64,000 bases of DNA from Lachnospiraceae bacterium (lineage in GTDB: Bacteria > Bacillota > Clostridia > Lachnospirales > Lachnospiraceae): the NCBI GenBank assembly GCA_015057375.1, contig SVEM01000006.1, positions 1-64,000 on the forward strand, read 5' to 3'. The notes beneath the pieces are model-generated. The model did no database searches, had not been told where the DNA came from, and saw only the letters and a list, made by a program, of their open reading frames with translations. The position numbers were made by a program, and so were the translations under genes. Of the stretch, positions 10,301 through 19,000 are shown in pieces. Position 1 is the stretch's first letter, and each line of letters starts with the position of its first letter.

Positions 10301-12044
10301 TAGTATCGTTATAATTCTCTTCAAGTTTAACATCAAATGCATACTTTACGACATCCCCTGCAGCAAATCTTCTGTTAATTTTATACCATGCTGGAGAATA
10401 GCAGTTTACGCGGTCGTCAATAACACCATATCCATTTGTAACACTAATACCTGACCAACCATCCCATCCAATAGTTCCTTCAGAGAAGTCACCATTTGTT
10501 ATAATGTTAGTTGCAGGATCCTTTGTTGGTATCGGCTTAGCATCTAATTCGAATACTACAGACTTAATCTTGATGTGGAAAGATTCATTTCCACTGTATA
10601 TCTTATAGTATTCAAGTTGGCGATATGCATCAAATGTTTCGTCTTTAGTACCTGAACCGGCAGATTCATTAATACTTCCTGTTTCACTTCCACCAACATA
10701 ACGATAATTTCTTGTAAAACCATCATTTGCATCCTCATATGTGATACGAATGCCTGTTATAGCATAGTTGTTATCATATATTTCTGGAGGTGCAAAGAAT
10801 GATATTCCTGCAAAACCTTGTCCTGCATCAAATATACACTCATTATTATAATTAAATGTAAATGTACCTTTTTTATAGGCGCCTGTTGTTTCATCGAAAT
10901 CTATTTTAACGGTGTCTGCATTCAAATCTAACACATACTCTGATTTATCAGCATTAAATCCTGTCTCAGGAGGAGCTCCAAGTGTAGAAGGATATTTTAC
11001 GGTAATACTTGAAATTACCCATCCCTCTATCTTATTACCTTCATTATAATGATCTGGTTTAAATGTTAAGAAACTACATTCTTCTGTAATATCTTCTTTA
11101 ACTTTTATTGTGACTTTTCCTTCATATGAGTTGTCTTCACTTATATCCACATTTAAATACGAACTAGAAGCATTCTCTGTATATTTACTACCATTATTTA
11201 TATCCGAAGAACCGACAGCCCATACTCTAATACCTTTTCCAGGCCAATTCTTACCTGATACGGTTACTTCAATCTCCTGTCCCGGTTTAACTGAAGGGTT
11301 CAAAGGAAAATGCAACTCTGTCGTATTAGTATCTTCTCTAACATCATTAATTATTAAATTGTTATTCTCATCAAAAGTAGCAATATCTGGATTGTTTAAT
11401 TCTTCTAATTCTTTCAAGTCAATAACCACAGTATTCTCAAAATCTTCAAGATTCTCCTGTGTAAGCAATTTATTTCCAATATATAAGTTGCCGTCTTCCT
11501 TAAGGTTCAACCCCTGATAATCAGCTTCCATAGCTTCCACTAATCCTGCAACAGTTCTGGTTTCTGTGTTTGAAGACGGATTAATAATATTATCAGATTC
11601 GCCTTCAGCAACTTCAGCTTTATACTGAACATGACCTTTTATTGTTATTTCTGTATCCTTATTAGCATAAGGAATTCCACTAAGAACAACAGCATATATT
11701 ACGGAATCATTTGCAACATTCTTAGAATACACCTTGTTATGTATCTGTTCACTATTATTACCTTCAAATGATGAAGTACGGACAAAAACAGACCTTCCTT
11801 CAACGGTAATCTCTATAGCACAACCGTTAGCCGCACTTGCATTATTAATCTGTATTGCCATTCTCATAGACTGTCTTCCGTTAGTTTCACCCAATTTAAG
11901 TGTAGCACCGAGCACTTCAGCTGTCGGCACTTTTGAAGGATCAGCAGCTTTAGCTGCCTTAGGTGAATAAACCAGTCCTGACAATACAATGGCTACTGCC
12001 ATAATAAATGCCAGTAATTTCATTCCTCTTGTTGACATTGTCAT
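7302..12044 (-). CDS. Modular secreted protein (N-terminal shared domain, CenC-like module, WGWN module, two CBM9-like modules, other beta modules); no catalytic domain in this frame
   Basis: Signal peptide MKLLAFIMAVAIVLSGLVYSPKAAKA; GGAGG 5' of ATG; CBM9-like KDIEVDGSADDAAW...NDGIEFYLDE and PINIDGVADEIW...DGIEFFLDE; ends FYGKKN at TAA 7302-7304. Confidence 0.85.
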   Translation of the reverse strand: MTMSTRGMKLLAFIMAVAIVLSGLVYSPKAAKAADPSKVPTAEVLGATLKLGETNGRQSMRMAIQINNASAANGCAIEITVEGRSVFVRTSSFEGNNSEQIHNKVYSKNVANDSVIYAVVLSGIPYANKDTEITIKGHVQYKAEVAEGESDNIINPSSNTETRTVAGLVEAMEADYQGLNLKEDGNLYIGNKLLTQENLEDFENTVVIDLKELEELNNPDIATFDENNNLIINDVREDTNTTELHFPLNPSVKPGQEIEVTVSGKNWPGKGIRVWAVGSSDINNGSKYTENASSSYLNVDISEDNSYEGKVTIKVKEDITEECSFLTFKPDHYNEGNKIEGWVISSITVKYPSTLGAPPETGFNADKSEYVLDLNADTVKIDFDETTGAYKKGTFTFNYNNECIFDAGQGFAGISFFAPPEIYDNNYAITGIRITYEDANDGFTRNYRYVGGSETGSINESAGSGTKDETFDAYRQLEYYKIYSGNESFHIKIKSVVFELDAKPIPTKDPATNIITNGDFSEGTIGWDGWSGISVTNGYGVIDDRVNCYSPAWYKINRRFAAGDVVKYAFDVKLEENYNDTNYSFACWFASDSGEYTSGGDYQGKYICYDSEGNRVYGNAESWTRVEGTFTVPEYTESLTIYIGEGPNYTSSRTNTFYVDNLHISTENEEPPVPTPFWGWNEDHSEYTLNLDDCLWNNDNETKVKNEDGTYTFTRGDGGEFGFQIPEKEYKNNRFTKVVIDYRDANYGRVGHTAHYGTNTVTHVNPDNGIWNVYELAGDDEWVINPDYYYKYAEADGGNVYCYDANYSNSRIFDGTVGGSVTIESITLSGIVAAPTAPPTAPPTPIPTFRPIINADQADLQVYKTDKDIEVDGSADDAAWADAETLKLETYSSGTSTNTTATAKVLWDDLGIYLLVNVEDDTVIASNGNAWENDGIEFYLDEDLSKETSYASNADAFQYRYTQLSEDGVITNGVASQGNDASTLYAGIETAHTMVTGGYIVEAYIPFVNPLTVQPGVGMGFEIYVMDCIANERRNEIYLLSNGNLYNNPGLMGTIQLVEGGASVPTPTYVYEIDLSDEDTWDADGGTVAYNSETGLLEASFANYQGVAFIAPTGYDFTAVEVTYTSSYNLNPFVFGSAFNGQITNGSPGQSDRLANQKITATNGETTQIWTDPEDVIRAIKFVTMDGSTDINFKSVKFLSYENVATPVPTATPSPYETKYAYRVTTPINIDGVADEIWESIPWTPMDTKLATGEGSNSSTTIANTKIAWDENNLYCLVHVKDAEISKANTAAHLQDGIEFFLDENASRETGYDNNTDAFQYRISGLDGGLLGQSNLEADNNGFQIGVGGPGSLANNITSDCARYSIDSDGKGYMIEYKIPFNNGGRLNKTMAFDMMVNDSDSITRNYEIYYSSVTSRPSYYGLGDVYACDLKLVEALDYHKVDLSNPSNYITDNLETAANYNNGVLNFGANNGQSIAILAPNNGVTYTQVDVVLENNRNLHFYLFGEEFNGANIGNGAPGLSDKLPTESKSESENKILGYTPYALFSNEVDSIKAVKIIRAFNNVSTGNIKSVIFYGKKN
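7305..7314 (-). other. A9 homopolymer / A_AAA_AAC slippery heptamer immediately 5' of the stop codon
   Basis: Coding strand reads TAC GGA AAA AAA AAC TAA; T9 on the + strand at 7306-7314. Confidence 0.9.
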
Positions 12045-12069
12045 AGTAACTTTACCTCCAATTCACGGC

Positions 12070-12092
12070 TCATAAACATTGATTGTTTATGA
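12070..12092. promoter_or_regulatory. Inverted repeat in the 5' UTR of the 1580-aa gene
   Basis: TCATAAACA-TTGAT-TGTTTATGA, 9-bp perfect arms, between a TATAAT-like box and the GGAGG. Confidence 0.55.
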
Positions 12093-12222
12093 AATTTTAT
12101 TGTTTTTTTATTAGATTTGATTATAGTAACCCTCAGAATAGTTGTATCACAATGAGGTCAAGTAATCAATAACCTAATTAAATTTTTATAAAAATATTAT
12201 ATTTCCCTTGTTTGTTTTGTAA

Positions 12223-12936
12223 TTATTCTACATTCATCCCCTCATATGCAACTATTGCAGCCTCCTTATTCATACTGCAATACATTTCATAAGACGGAAT
12301 TTCTGTCAGAAGTCTGTCAATAAGGTCCAGATATTTTATTATCTCTGTTTGATTTTTAGGTAGAATTACCTGATGCATAAGTTGTGGTATTGCTTCTTTG
12401 GCTACAATCCTTTCGATATGGTTTTCACCTCTTTTCAAAAAACATATGGCATTCAGCGGAGCACATGTGTTTATATTCCAACCTTCTTTGCCGCACCACG
12501 GTGTTCCGTATACCATAAATGTATTATCAACAAGTCTTATAATAGGTTTATCTCCGTTTATTATATGGGCTTTGTCACCATATACCTGTTTCCAATACAT
12601 GAGGTGCGTGCTTTTTCCGGTCCCGCTTTTTGCACAGAATGCATAAACTCTACCACCCATCTCTATACATGCTCCATGCATGAGAAATGCATCATAATGT
12701 ATAAGCTGTCTGCTTATCTCACGATATATACAGATGCTTTCGCAATACGGGAGCGGATATTCGATTCCCTGTGATTTGTATGAGTCTTTCTGTTCTTTCT
12801 CGATGTCGCCATCCGATACACTTACCTGCATGGATATATCGTCCGAATCAGTTATGTATTCTTTGCACATATTCCGGACGTATTCGTATTTATTATCTAT
12901 TCTTATATTAATGTCTGCCAATCTTATGTAAAACAT
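12223..12936 (-). CDS. HPr kinase/PEP carboxykinase-like P-loop protein (HprK-like)
   Basis: Walker A AFCAKSGTGKSTH; INGDKPIIR; 237 aa, shorter than canonical HprK and without its N-terminal domain. Confidence 0.65.
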   Translation of the reverse strand: MFYIRLADINIRIDNKYEYVRNMCKEYITDSDDISMQVSVSDGDIEKEQKDSYKSQGIEYPLPYCESICIYREISRQLIHYDAFLMHGACIEMGGRVYAFCAKSGTGKSTHLMYWKQVYGDKAHIINGDKPIIRLVDNTFMVYGTPWCGKEGWNINTCAPLNAICFLKRGENHIERIVAKEAIPQLMHQVILPKNQTEIIKYLDLIDRLLTEIPSYEMYCSMNKEAAIVAYEGMNVE

Positions 12937-13043
12937 GTCTCTTTACCTTTACTAATGTTATTCGAACTCATTTGTAATATGTGTAATCACAGTTAATTTT
13001 TGATAAATCAGCACTCATAGCAATTCACATATTTTATTAGTAA

Positions 13044-13946
13044 TTACACTTTCTTCCACTTGCCCTCATTCGCATCCCACTGATTCTCAAATACTTCTCC
13101 ATTCATAACAGCAGTATACGGTTTACATAAAAATTCCTGTATACTCTGCAAAATTACCGAAAACTCATCCATTTCTATATCAATCTTTTTTGTAAATGTT
13201 TTCCACTTCTTCTGCATTCCGTCATCTTTATCAAACGTCATAATCTGTTCAAACTGCTCCATCGTAAATTTATGCTCACGATTAGCAAATGTTTTACTTA
13301 ATGCTTCACACAAAACTTTTCCTTCAAAATCAAACTTATGTGCCAAATAATAGATATCATAGTAATCTTTCATTCTACTTGAAAACTCCATTAATGAAAG
13401 AATTGCATCTATTTTCTCAGCCACCGTTGTCTCTATTGAATACGTATTGATAACCGGAGCATCAAAATCGTCCAACTGTGTTGGTATTTTTCGTTTTTCC
13501 TGTTTTGGAACAATAACGTCTCCAACACCAAAATCAATACTAAAAGGCGTGCGTGTATTTTTTATTTTCGCTATCATTGTAACACCAACACCAACATATT
13601 TTTTAGCCACAGCTATCGGGGCCACGTCTTTTATTTCAAAACTCACGAAATCATTTCCTGTTTCTACTGCAATAATTTCTTCTACAACACTTCTTAACTG
13701 TTCTGGTGTATTTGGTATCTTTCTTAAAAGAAAATCTATATCCACAGTCACCCTGCTATCAAACTCCGTCAAAGAATATATGAACAATCCTCCTTTTAAT
13801 ACTAGATTTTCTACGTGTCTTGACTTTTGAAGCCTTCTAAGAAATTCTTCTTGGCAAAATAATTGCAGACATAACTGATAACTTCTACCACTTTCCTTTG
13901 CCTTATTTTTTAGTCTTGCAAGCACCGAACTAGCTATGTCACCCAT
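13044..13946 (-). CDS. AbiEii-type nucleotidyltransferase toxin
   Basis: ENLVLKGGLFIYSLTEFDSRVTVDIDFLLRK nucleotidyltransferase motif; overlaps the AbiEi-like gene by 8 bp. Confidence 0.8.
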   Translation of the reverse strand: MGDIASSVLARLKNKAKESGRSYQLCLQLFCQEEFLRRLQKSRHVENLVLKGGLFIYSLTEFDSRVTVDIDFLLRKIPNTPEQLRSVVEEIIAVETGNDFVSFEIKDVAPIAVAKKYVGVGVTMIAKIKNTRTPFSIDFGVGDVIVPKQEKRKIPTQLDDFDAPVINTYSIETTVAEKIDAILSLMEFSSRMKDYYDIYYLAHKFDFEGKVLCEALSKTFANREHKFTMEQFEQIMTFDKDDGMQKKWKTFTKKIDIEMDEFSVILQSIQEFLCKPYTAVMNGEVFENQWDANEGKWKKV

Positions 13947-14544
13947 TCAGCATTACCTCCATCAATTCAGTAACTTTTTTATATACCCTCATTTCCTTTG
14001 CATACTTTGACAAATTGCTCAAATTTTTATTATTATCTGCAACATAAGCATTTATTGCTTTATTAAACATTTCATTATCCATTTTCGATTTATGTTTAAA
14101 ACAATCGCAAATTGTTCTTTCTCTGTCATATACCGGAAGTTCTATTCCATTAAAAATACCTTCCGTTTTTCCAATAGCGAGTTTATCTTCTTGTACGTAA
14201 TAAACTTTGCATGGAAAATTATCAATCTTTATTTTGGTGCGAGATATTTTTCTTGGAACAGCAATGGTCCACACCAACGGTGTTTTATCACTATACCCAT
14301 AATAAAACAATGCCGATTCCATGCACACAACTCCTTCTTCTAAAAAAACAGAAATCATCTTTTCTTCTGAAATTTCCATATGATTAGCTACTTGGTAATA
14401 TCCATGTTTCACTCTCTCGATTTCTCCACTTTCACACATTTTCTTTATTTCAGAATTTTGTATTCCAACTTCATTCAGTTGTGCTGTTTTTGCTATTCCA
14501 CCATTATTTTTTATAATTGATTTTGCAATATCTGACTTCTTCAT
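13939..14544 (-). CDS. AbiEi-type antitoxin (winged-HTH transcriptional regulator)
   Basis: N-terminal GGIAKTAQLNEVGIQNSEIKKMCESGEIERVKHGYYQV, typical AbiEi wHTH; coupled to AbiEii. Confidence 0.8.
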   Translation of the reverse strand: MKKSDIAKSIIKNNGGIAKTAQLNEVGIQNSEIKKMCESGEIERVKHGYYQVANHMEISEEKMISVFLEEGVVCMESALFYYGYSDKTPLVWTIAVPRKISRTKIKIDNFPCKVYYVQEDKLAIGKTEGIFNGIELPVYDRERTICDCFKHKSKMDNEMFNKAINAYVADNNKNLSNLSKYAKEMRVYKKVTELMEVMLNG

Positions 14545-14639
14545 AAATTCACCATTTTTACTAAATTATTTTATACTATTGCCTAGTTTACTAGTATATA
14601 TTATTTTATATAATTTTTCAACCACAAAAATTTGATTTT

Positions 14640-14801
14640 GTGTATCAAAAATTATATTTATTAAAAAGTGCCAATGCTCTTGGCATCATCATTAATATAT
14701 TTATGGATTTTGATATAGAAACTGTATCGGATGTTCTCTCATTATTATTTAAAACGGATGAACAATTAGACTTGAAGCAGGAAGAAAAGAAAGGATCCTA
14801 A
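14640..14801 (+). pseudogene. Possible gene remnant on the opposite strand to its neighbours
   Basis: Open frame VYQKLYLLKSANALGIIINIFMDFDIETVSDVLSLLFKTDEQLDLKQEEKKGS* with protein-like composition; no ribosome-binding site; not in the ORF track. Confidence 0.35.
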
Positions 14802-14836
14802 ATAAAATGTTGCCACTAATATATGTGTGAAAGTCC

Positions 14837-15340
14837 TTATATTCTGCGCCTTGCATGGCTTGTAACTATTCTGCCTCTATAATATATATACCTGAATGGA
14901 AATATCATGTTCCATATACGCACATATAATCTATATAATCTGTCTGTATCTTTTATTGTCCTGTTCTTTCGATATATCTGCGTTACTGCTCCAAGTATAT
15001 TTTCGCGTTTTATATGTTCACAGGTTAAGCAATTGTCTCCACGGGTTATCATGTTGCCGTCTTGTTTTATCTTTATAAGGCGGTGAATTATAAACTTGCC
15101 TCCGTGCTCAAATAAGATTAGATCGCCTTTTCTTATTTCTCCGGAAATAGGCTCAACAAGTACTTGTGTTGCTTTTTTATTCAATTTGTCATACAAAAGC
15201 GGCTGCATGCTGACGCCGGATGTTGATATGATTACAAACCGACCTTCCTGCAGTTCTTTTTTTACGTTGCTTGTTTCCGGGAGCATAGTGTATACCTTTT
15301 CTTTCTGATAATATTCTTTGTCACGACTGTCCATATTCAA
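14837..15340 (-). CDS. S24/S26-family signal peptidase-like protein
   Basis: STSGVSMQPLL (Ser), IRKGDLILFEHGGKFIIHRLIKI, TRGDNC: type I signal peptidase boxes. Confidence 0.75.
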   Translation of the reverse strand: MNMDSRDKEYYQKEKVYTMLPETSNVKKELQEGRFVIISTSGVSMQPLLYDKLNKKATQVLVEPISGEIRKGDLILFEHGGKFIIHRLIKIKQDGNMITRGDNCLTCEHIKRENILGAVTQIYRKNRTIKDTDRLYRLYVRIWNMIFPFRYIYYRGRIVTSHARRRI

Positions 15341-15365
15341 GTCTTAACTTCTTAAAAATTTACAA

Positions 15366-15406
15366 AAGGGAATGTTCATGCCGCAACACCAAACATTCCC
15401 TTATCA
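15366..15406 (-). terminator. Hairpin with T-run upstream of the S26 gene (terminator or attenuator)
   Basis: AAGGGAATGTT / AACATTCCCTT 11-bp perfect arms; minus strand continues CCCTTTTGT. Confidence 0.6.
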
Positions 15407-15459
15407 TGGTTCGTTTTTCTAATTATATTCTATACTAGAAGCAGAAAAAAATCAAATAT

Positions 15460-15680
15460 ATTTTTGTTATATAACATGGTATTGAAAAGCAGGCTTCGTC
15501 TAATATCATTGGATAGAATTTTTGTCCTAATAATTTCAAATCTTAGAAGAGCCAGTAGGGTGGTGAGCAGCAATCTTGTCCTAATAACCTCAATCTTTAA
15601 AAGGTTTAGTAGGACGCCGGACTTGTTTTTCACCCTACTGAACTAAGTACAATGCAAGATTAGTAGGACAGCGAACTAAA
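15460..15680. repeat. Degenerate short repeats downstream of the tRNA-Ser pair
   Basis: GTCCTAATAATTTCAAATCTT and GTCCTAATAACCTCAATCTTT (approx. 54 nt apart); AGTAGGACGCCGGAC, AGTAGGACAGCGAAC, AGTAGGGTGG. Confidence 0.5.
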
Positions 15681-15686
15681 AACACA

Positions 15687-15731
15687 AAGACTGCCACCTT
15701 GCGAACTCTAATTCGCCTAAGTGACAGCCTT
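15687..15731 (-). terminator. Long terminator hairpin after tRNA-Ser(GGA)
   Basis: AAGGCTGTCACTTAGGCGAA...TTCGCAAGGTGGCAGTCTT, about 18 pairs with wobbles, followed by TGTGTTTTT on the minus strand. Confidence 0.7.
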
Positions 15732-15738
15732 ATTAAAA

Positions 15739-15827
15739 CGGAGAAGGAGGGATTTGAACCCTCGCGCCGCTATTAACGACCTACTCCCTTTCCAGGGGAG
15801 CCCCTTCAGCCACTTGGGTACTTCTCC
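15739..15827 (-). tRNA. tRNA-Ser (anticodon GGA)
   Basis: GGAGAAG/CTTCTCC acceptor, long variable arm, anticodon loop CTGGAAA, GGTTCAAATCC T-arm. Confidence 0.95.
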
Positions 15828-15872
15828 ATGCGCCTTATTTTCTTATTTTCCTATATTTTGACATAAAAAAAG

Positions 15873-15958
15873 CGGAGAGGGAGGGATTCGAACCCTCGGT
15901 GCCTTGCGGCACGCCGGTTTTCAAGACCGGTGCACTAAACCAGCTATGCGACCTCTCC
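15873..15958 (-). tRNA. tRNA-Ser (anticodon TGA)
   Basis: GGAGAGG/CCTCTCC acceptor, anticodon loop CTTGAAA, long variable arm, GGTTCGAATCC. Confidence 0.95.
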
Positions 15959-15998
15959 TTAACTGCTCGACTAGTATAACACTATTCAAACAAGCATG

Positions 15999-16694
15999 TC
16001 AAGCATTATTTTTAATATTATTTGAAATTATTAACATATCTTCCGGAGTTGTAAGTTTGATGTTTGAATAATCTCCCATCACAAGCTTTACTCGTCTATT
16101 ATCATATATCTCCCATATCATAGCATCGTCTGTTACCATTGCTGCTTTTTCTTCTTTCATGTAACTGTCAAACGCTTTAACAAGTCCTTCCATCTCGAAT
16201 GTCTGTGGTGTCTGCATGTTCCACACACTTTTTCTGTCAGGCGTACAGGTTATATAGCCGTCCTCATCAGCCAGCCTTACAGTATCTTTGCTCGGCACTG
16301 CAGGCACAACCGCTTTGGTTTGTTTAACTTCTGTAATAATTCTGTCCAAAAGCTCATTATTTATACATGGTCTTGCTCCGTCATGAATCATTACATAATC
16401 ATGCGGTCCAAGATTCTGCAGTCCGTTATATACGGAGTTATAACGTTCTTTTCCGCCCTCTGCTATGGCACGCACTTTTTCTATGTTATACTTTTCAACA
16501 ATCTCTGTGCGGATCATTTCATGATACTCAGGCGCAGCGACAATAACAATATCATCAACCTCTTCATGCATGTCGAAACATTTTAAGGAATAATACAACA
16601 CAGGTTTTCCCCATACATCCATATATTGTTTTGGCATATCGCTGTTCATTCGGCTTCCGGTTCCGGCCGACAAAAGTACAACTCCTATACTCAT
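15999..16694 (-). CDS. ispD: 2-C-methyl-D-erythritol 4-phosphate cytidylyltransferase
   Basis: SAGTGSRMNSDMPKQYMDVWGKPVLYYSL; VMIHDGARPC; DDAMIWE. Confidence 0.93.
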   Translation of the reverse strand: MSIGVVLLSAGTGSRMNSDMPKQYMDVWGKPVLYYSLKCFDMHEEVDDIVIVAAPEYHEMIRTEIVEKYNIEKVRAIAEGGKERYNSVYNGLQNLGPHDYVMIHDGARPCINNELLDRIITEVKQTKAVVPAVPSKDTVRLADEDGYITCTPDRKSVWNMQTPQTFEMEGLVKAFDSYMKEEKAAMVTDDAMIWEIYDNRRVKLVMGDYSNIKLTTPEDMLIISNNIKNNA

Positions 16695-16706
16695 GTTTTT
16701 TCTCCT

Positions 16707-17786
16707 TTAGTCTCCGAACTTAAGGTTTGCAACTGCATTAAGGTCATGTCCGTGGCGGACACCCTGCATGTATTCGTAATATCCGGCCGCACCAATCATT
16801 GCCGCGTTGTCTGTACATAAAACAGGATCAGGATAATACAAGTTGAATCCTGCTGCCTCACATGCCTTTTTCATTTCTTCACGAAGAGCTGAGTTGCAGG
16901 CAACCCCTCCTGCCATTGCTATATCTTTATATCCATATTCTTTTGCAGCCTCTATTGTATGTCCTACAAGCACATCCGTTACTGCCTTTTGGAACGATGC
17001 TGCAACGTCTGCCTTGTTGTATGGTTCATTTTTCATATTACAACCGTTTACATAGTTAAGTACCGCTGACTTTATACCGCTGAAGCTGAAATCATATTTA
17101 TGTCCATCGATGTGGCCTCTAGGGAATTTTATTGCGTCTGCGTTTCCTTCTTTTGCAAGCTTATCTATCTTTGCGCCTCCCGGATATGTAAGCCCTATGG
17201 TTCTTGCCACTTTGTCAAACGCTTCACCGCAGGCATCATCTCTTGTTCTTCCTATGATGTTATAGCGACCGTAATCGCTTACTTCTACAACATTGGTGTG
17301 GCCACCGGATACGACAAGACAAATGAACGGCGGTTTAAGCTCAGGATGACATATATAGTTAGCCGATATGTGACCGCCGATATGATGAACTCCGACAAGC
17401 GGTATGTTCTTTGCATAAGCCATTGCCTTTGCTGCTGACACTCCGACGAGAAGCGAGCCAACAAGGCCCGGTCCGTATGTGACGCATATGGCATTTATAC
17501 GGTCAAGTTCTACATCCGCCTGCAAAAGCGCCTCTGTTATAACAGGATTAATACACTCTATATGTTTTCTTGATGCAATTTCAGGAACGACTCCACCATA
17601 CATTGTATGGATGTCTATCTGTGATGCGATTATATTGGAAAGAACATCCCTGCCGTTACGAACCACCGCAGCCGATGTTTCATCACATGAGCTTTCTATT
17701 GCAAGAACATATATATCATTATCATTTTTTTCTGTTGTATGCTCTACTGCCGCATTATAAAAACTTATATTTTCATCCATTTTCAT
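16707..17786 (-). CDS. tsaD: tRNA N6-adenosine threonylcarbamoyltransferase
   Basis: [55 protein letters not shown]. Confidence 0.96.
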   Translation of the reverse strand: MKMDENISFYNAAVEHTTEKNDNDIYVLAIESSCDETSAAVVRNGRDVLSNIIASQIDIHTMYGGVVPEIASRKHIECINPVITEALLQADVELDRINAICVTYGPGLVGSLLVGVSAAKAMAYAKNIPLVGVHHIGGHISANYICHPELKPPFICLVVSGGHTNVVEVSDYGRYNIIGRTRDDACGEAFDKVARTIGLTYPGGAKIDKLAKEGNADAIKFPRGHIDGHKYDFSFSGIKSAVLNYVNGCNMKNEPYNKADVAASFQKAVTDVLVGHTIEAAKEYGYKDIAMAGGVACNSALREEMKKACEAAGFNLYYPDPVLCTDNAAMIGAAGYYEYMQGVRHGHDLNAVANLKFGD

Positions 17787-17788
17787 GA

Positions 17789-18697
17789 TTAATCCTCAAA
17801 TTCAAGTGTAATACTCTTTCTGTCTTTTCCCGGTTTCGCACCAGGGAATATTTTTCTTACTTTATCCATGTACTGTTCAGGATTTATGAGTGACGGACTG
17901 TAATGTGTAAGCCACATTTCTTTTGCTTCCGCTTTTTTTGCAAGCTCAGCTGCCTCATAAAATGTCATGTGCTTTTTCTCTTTTGCGTTGCTAAGCTTAT
18001 CCTCTTCTCCGTACATACCCTCGCATATAAACAGATCCGAACCGCTTGCTTTCTCCGCTATAACCGGAACCGGTCTTGTATCTGTACAATAAGTAAGCTT
18101 AATACCTTTTCGAGGCGGTCCGAGAACCATGTCAGGCGTAAACACTTTATCATCACATACAACTTCATTACCATTTTGAAGTGCATTCCAATATTTCACA
18201 GGAATCTGCGCTTCATTTGCACGCGCCACGTCAAACATTCCTTTTCGTGGTATGGAAATGCTGTATCCGTAACAGGTTATTCCGTGATTAACTTTAAATG
18301 CTTCTATTATCATTCCATGAGATGTTATCGTATGTTCATTTTCCGTAAGTTCCATAAACTCGATTTCAAAAGGAAGCTCCGGCGCTATCACCATAAGCGA
18401 GCGCACATATTTTTCAAGTCCTCTCGGGCCCACAAGTTTCAAAGGCTCGGTACGGTCTGAGTTGCCCATGGAAAGGAGCAGTCCCGGAAGTCCGCTTATA
18501 TGATCACCGTGATAATGGGTAAAACATATCATGTCTACAGGATTGACGCTCCATCCCTTCTCACGTATGGTAACCTGGGTTCCCTCACCGCAATCTATCA
18601 AAAGACTGCTGCCCATATACCTGACCATAAGCGCAGTAAGATACCTCTTCGGGAGCGGCATCATACCTCCGCAGCCTAACAAACATACATCTAACAT
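17789..18697 (-). CDS. rnz: Ribonuclease Z
   Basis: [63 protein letters not shown]. Confidence 0.93.
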   Translation of the reverse strand: MLDVCLLGCGGMMPLPKRYLTALMVRYMGSSLLIDCGEGTQVTIREKGWSVNPVDMICFTHYHGDHISGLPGLLLSMGNSDRTEPLKLVGPRGLEKYVRSLMVIAPELPFEIEFMELTENEHTITSHGMIIEAFKVNHGITCYGYSISIPRKGMFDVARANEAQIPVKYWNALQNGNEVVCDDKVFTPDMVLGPPRKGIKLTYCTDTRPVPVIAEKASGSDLFICEGMYGEEDKLSNAKEKKHMTFYEAAELAKKAEAKEMWLTHYSPSLINPEQYMDKVRKIFPGAKPGKDRKSITLEFED

Positions 18698-18708
18698 TCT
18701 CTATCTCC

Positions 18709-18918
18709 TCATAATACTTCTGATTTTTCTTCTTCCTTTACCGGCACGGAAAATGATTTGATCATTTCGTCATAGCAAGACTCACAAAGTGCAAAGCTGT
18801 GAACTGCCAAATCTTTCTTTGAAAAGTATCCCCATTCTTTTCTTACTTCACACACATCTTCCAGCAATATGCCGCTGTCATCTTCTATTATTTTTCTTCC
18901 ACATTTGTTACATATCAT
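18709..18918 (-). CDS. Small zinc-ribbon-like protein
   Basis: CxxCGRKI...CESCYDE, 69 aa. Confidence 0.6.
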   Translation of the reverse strand: MICNKCGRKIIEDDSGILLEDVCEVRKEWGYFSKKDLAVHSFALCESCYDEMIKSFSVPVKEEEKSEVL

Positions 18919-19000
18919 CCTCTGTTCTCCCCTTTATCTCATATTCTTCCGATATATACTAATAGTATAGAAGAAAACTATGATAATTCACAGTGGTAAA

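Noticed and set aside
156-12044. Possible misassembly explaining all module repeats
   Set aside because: Copies carry distinct substitutions and different flanking linkers, so most are real; only the SGNH near-identity and the A9 run need read-level checking.
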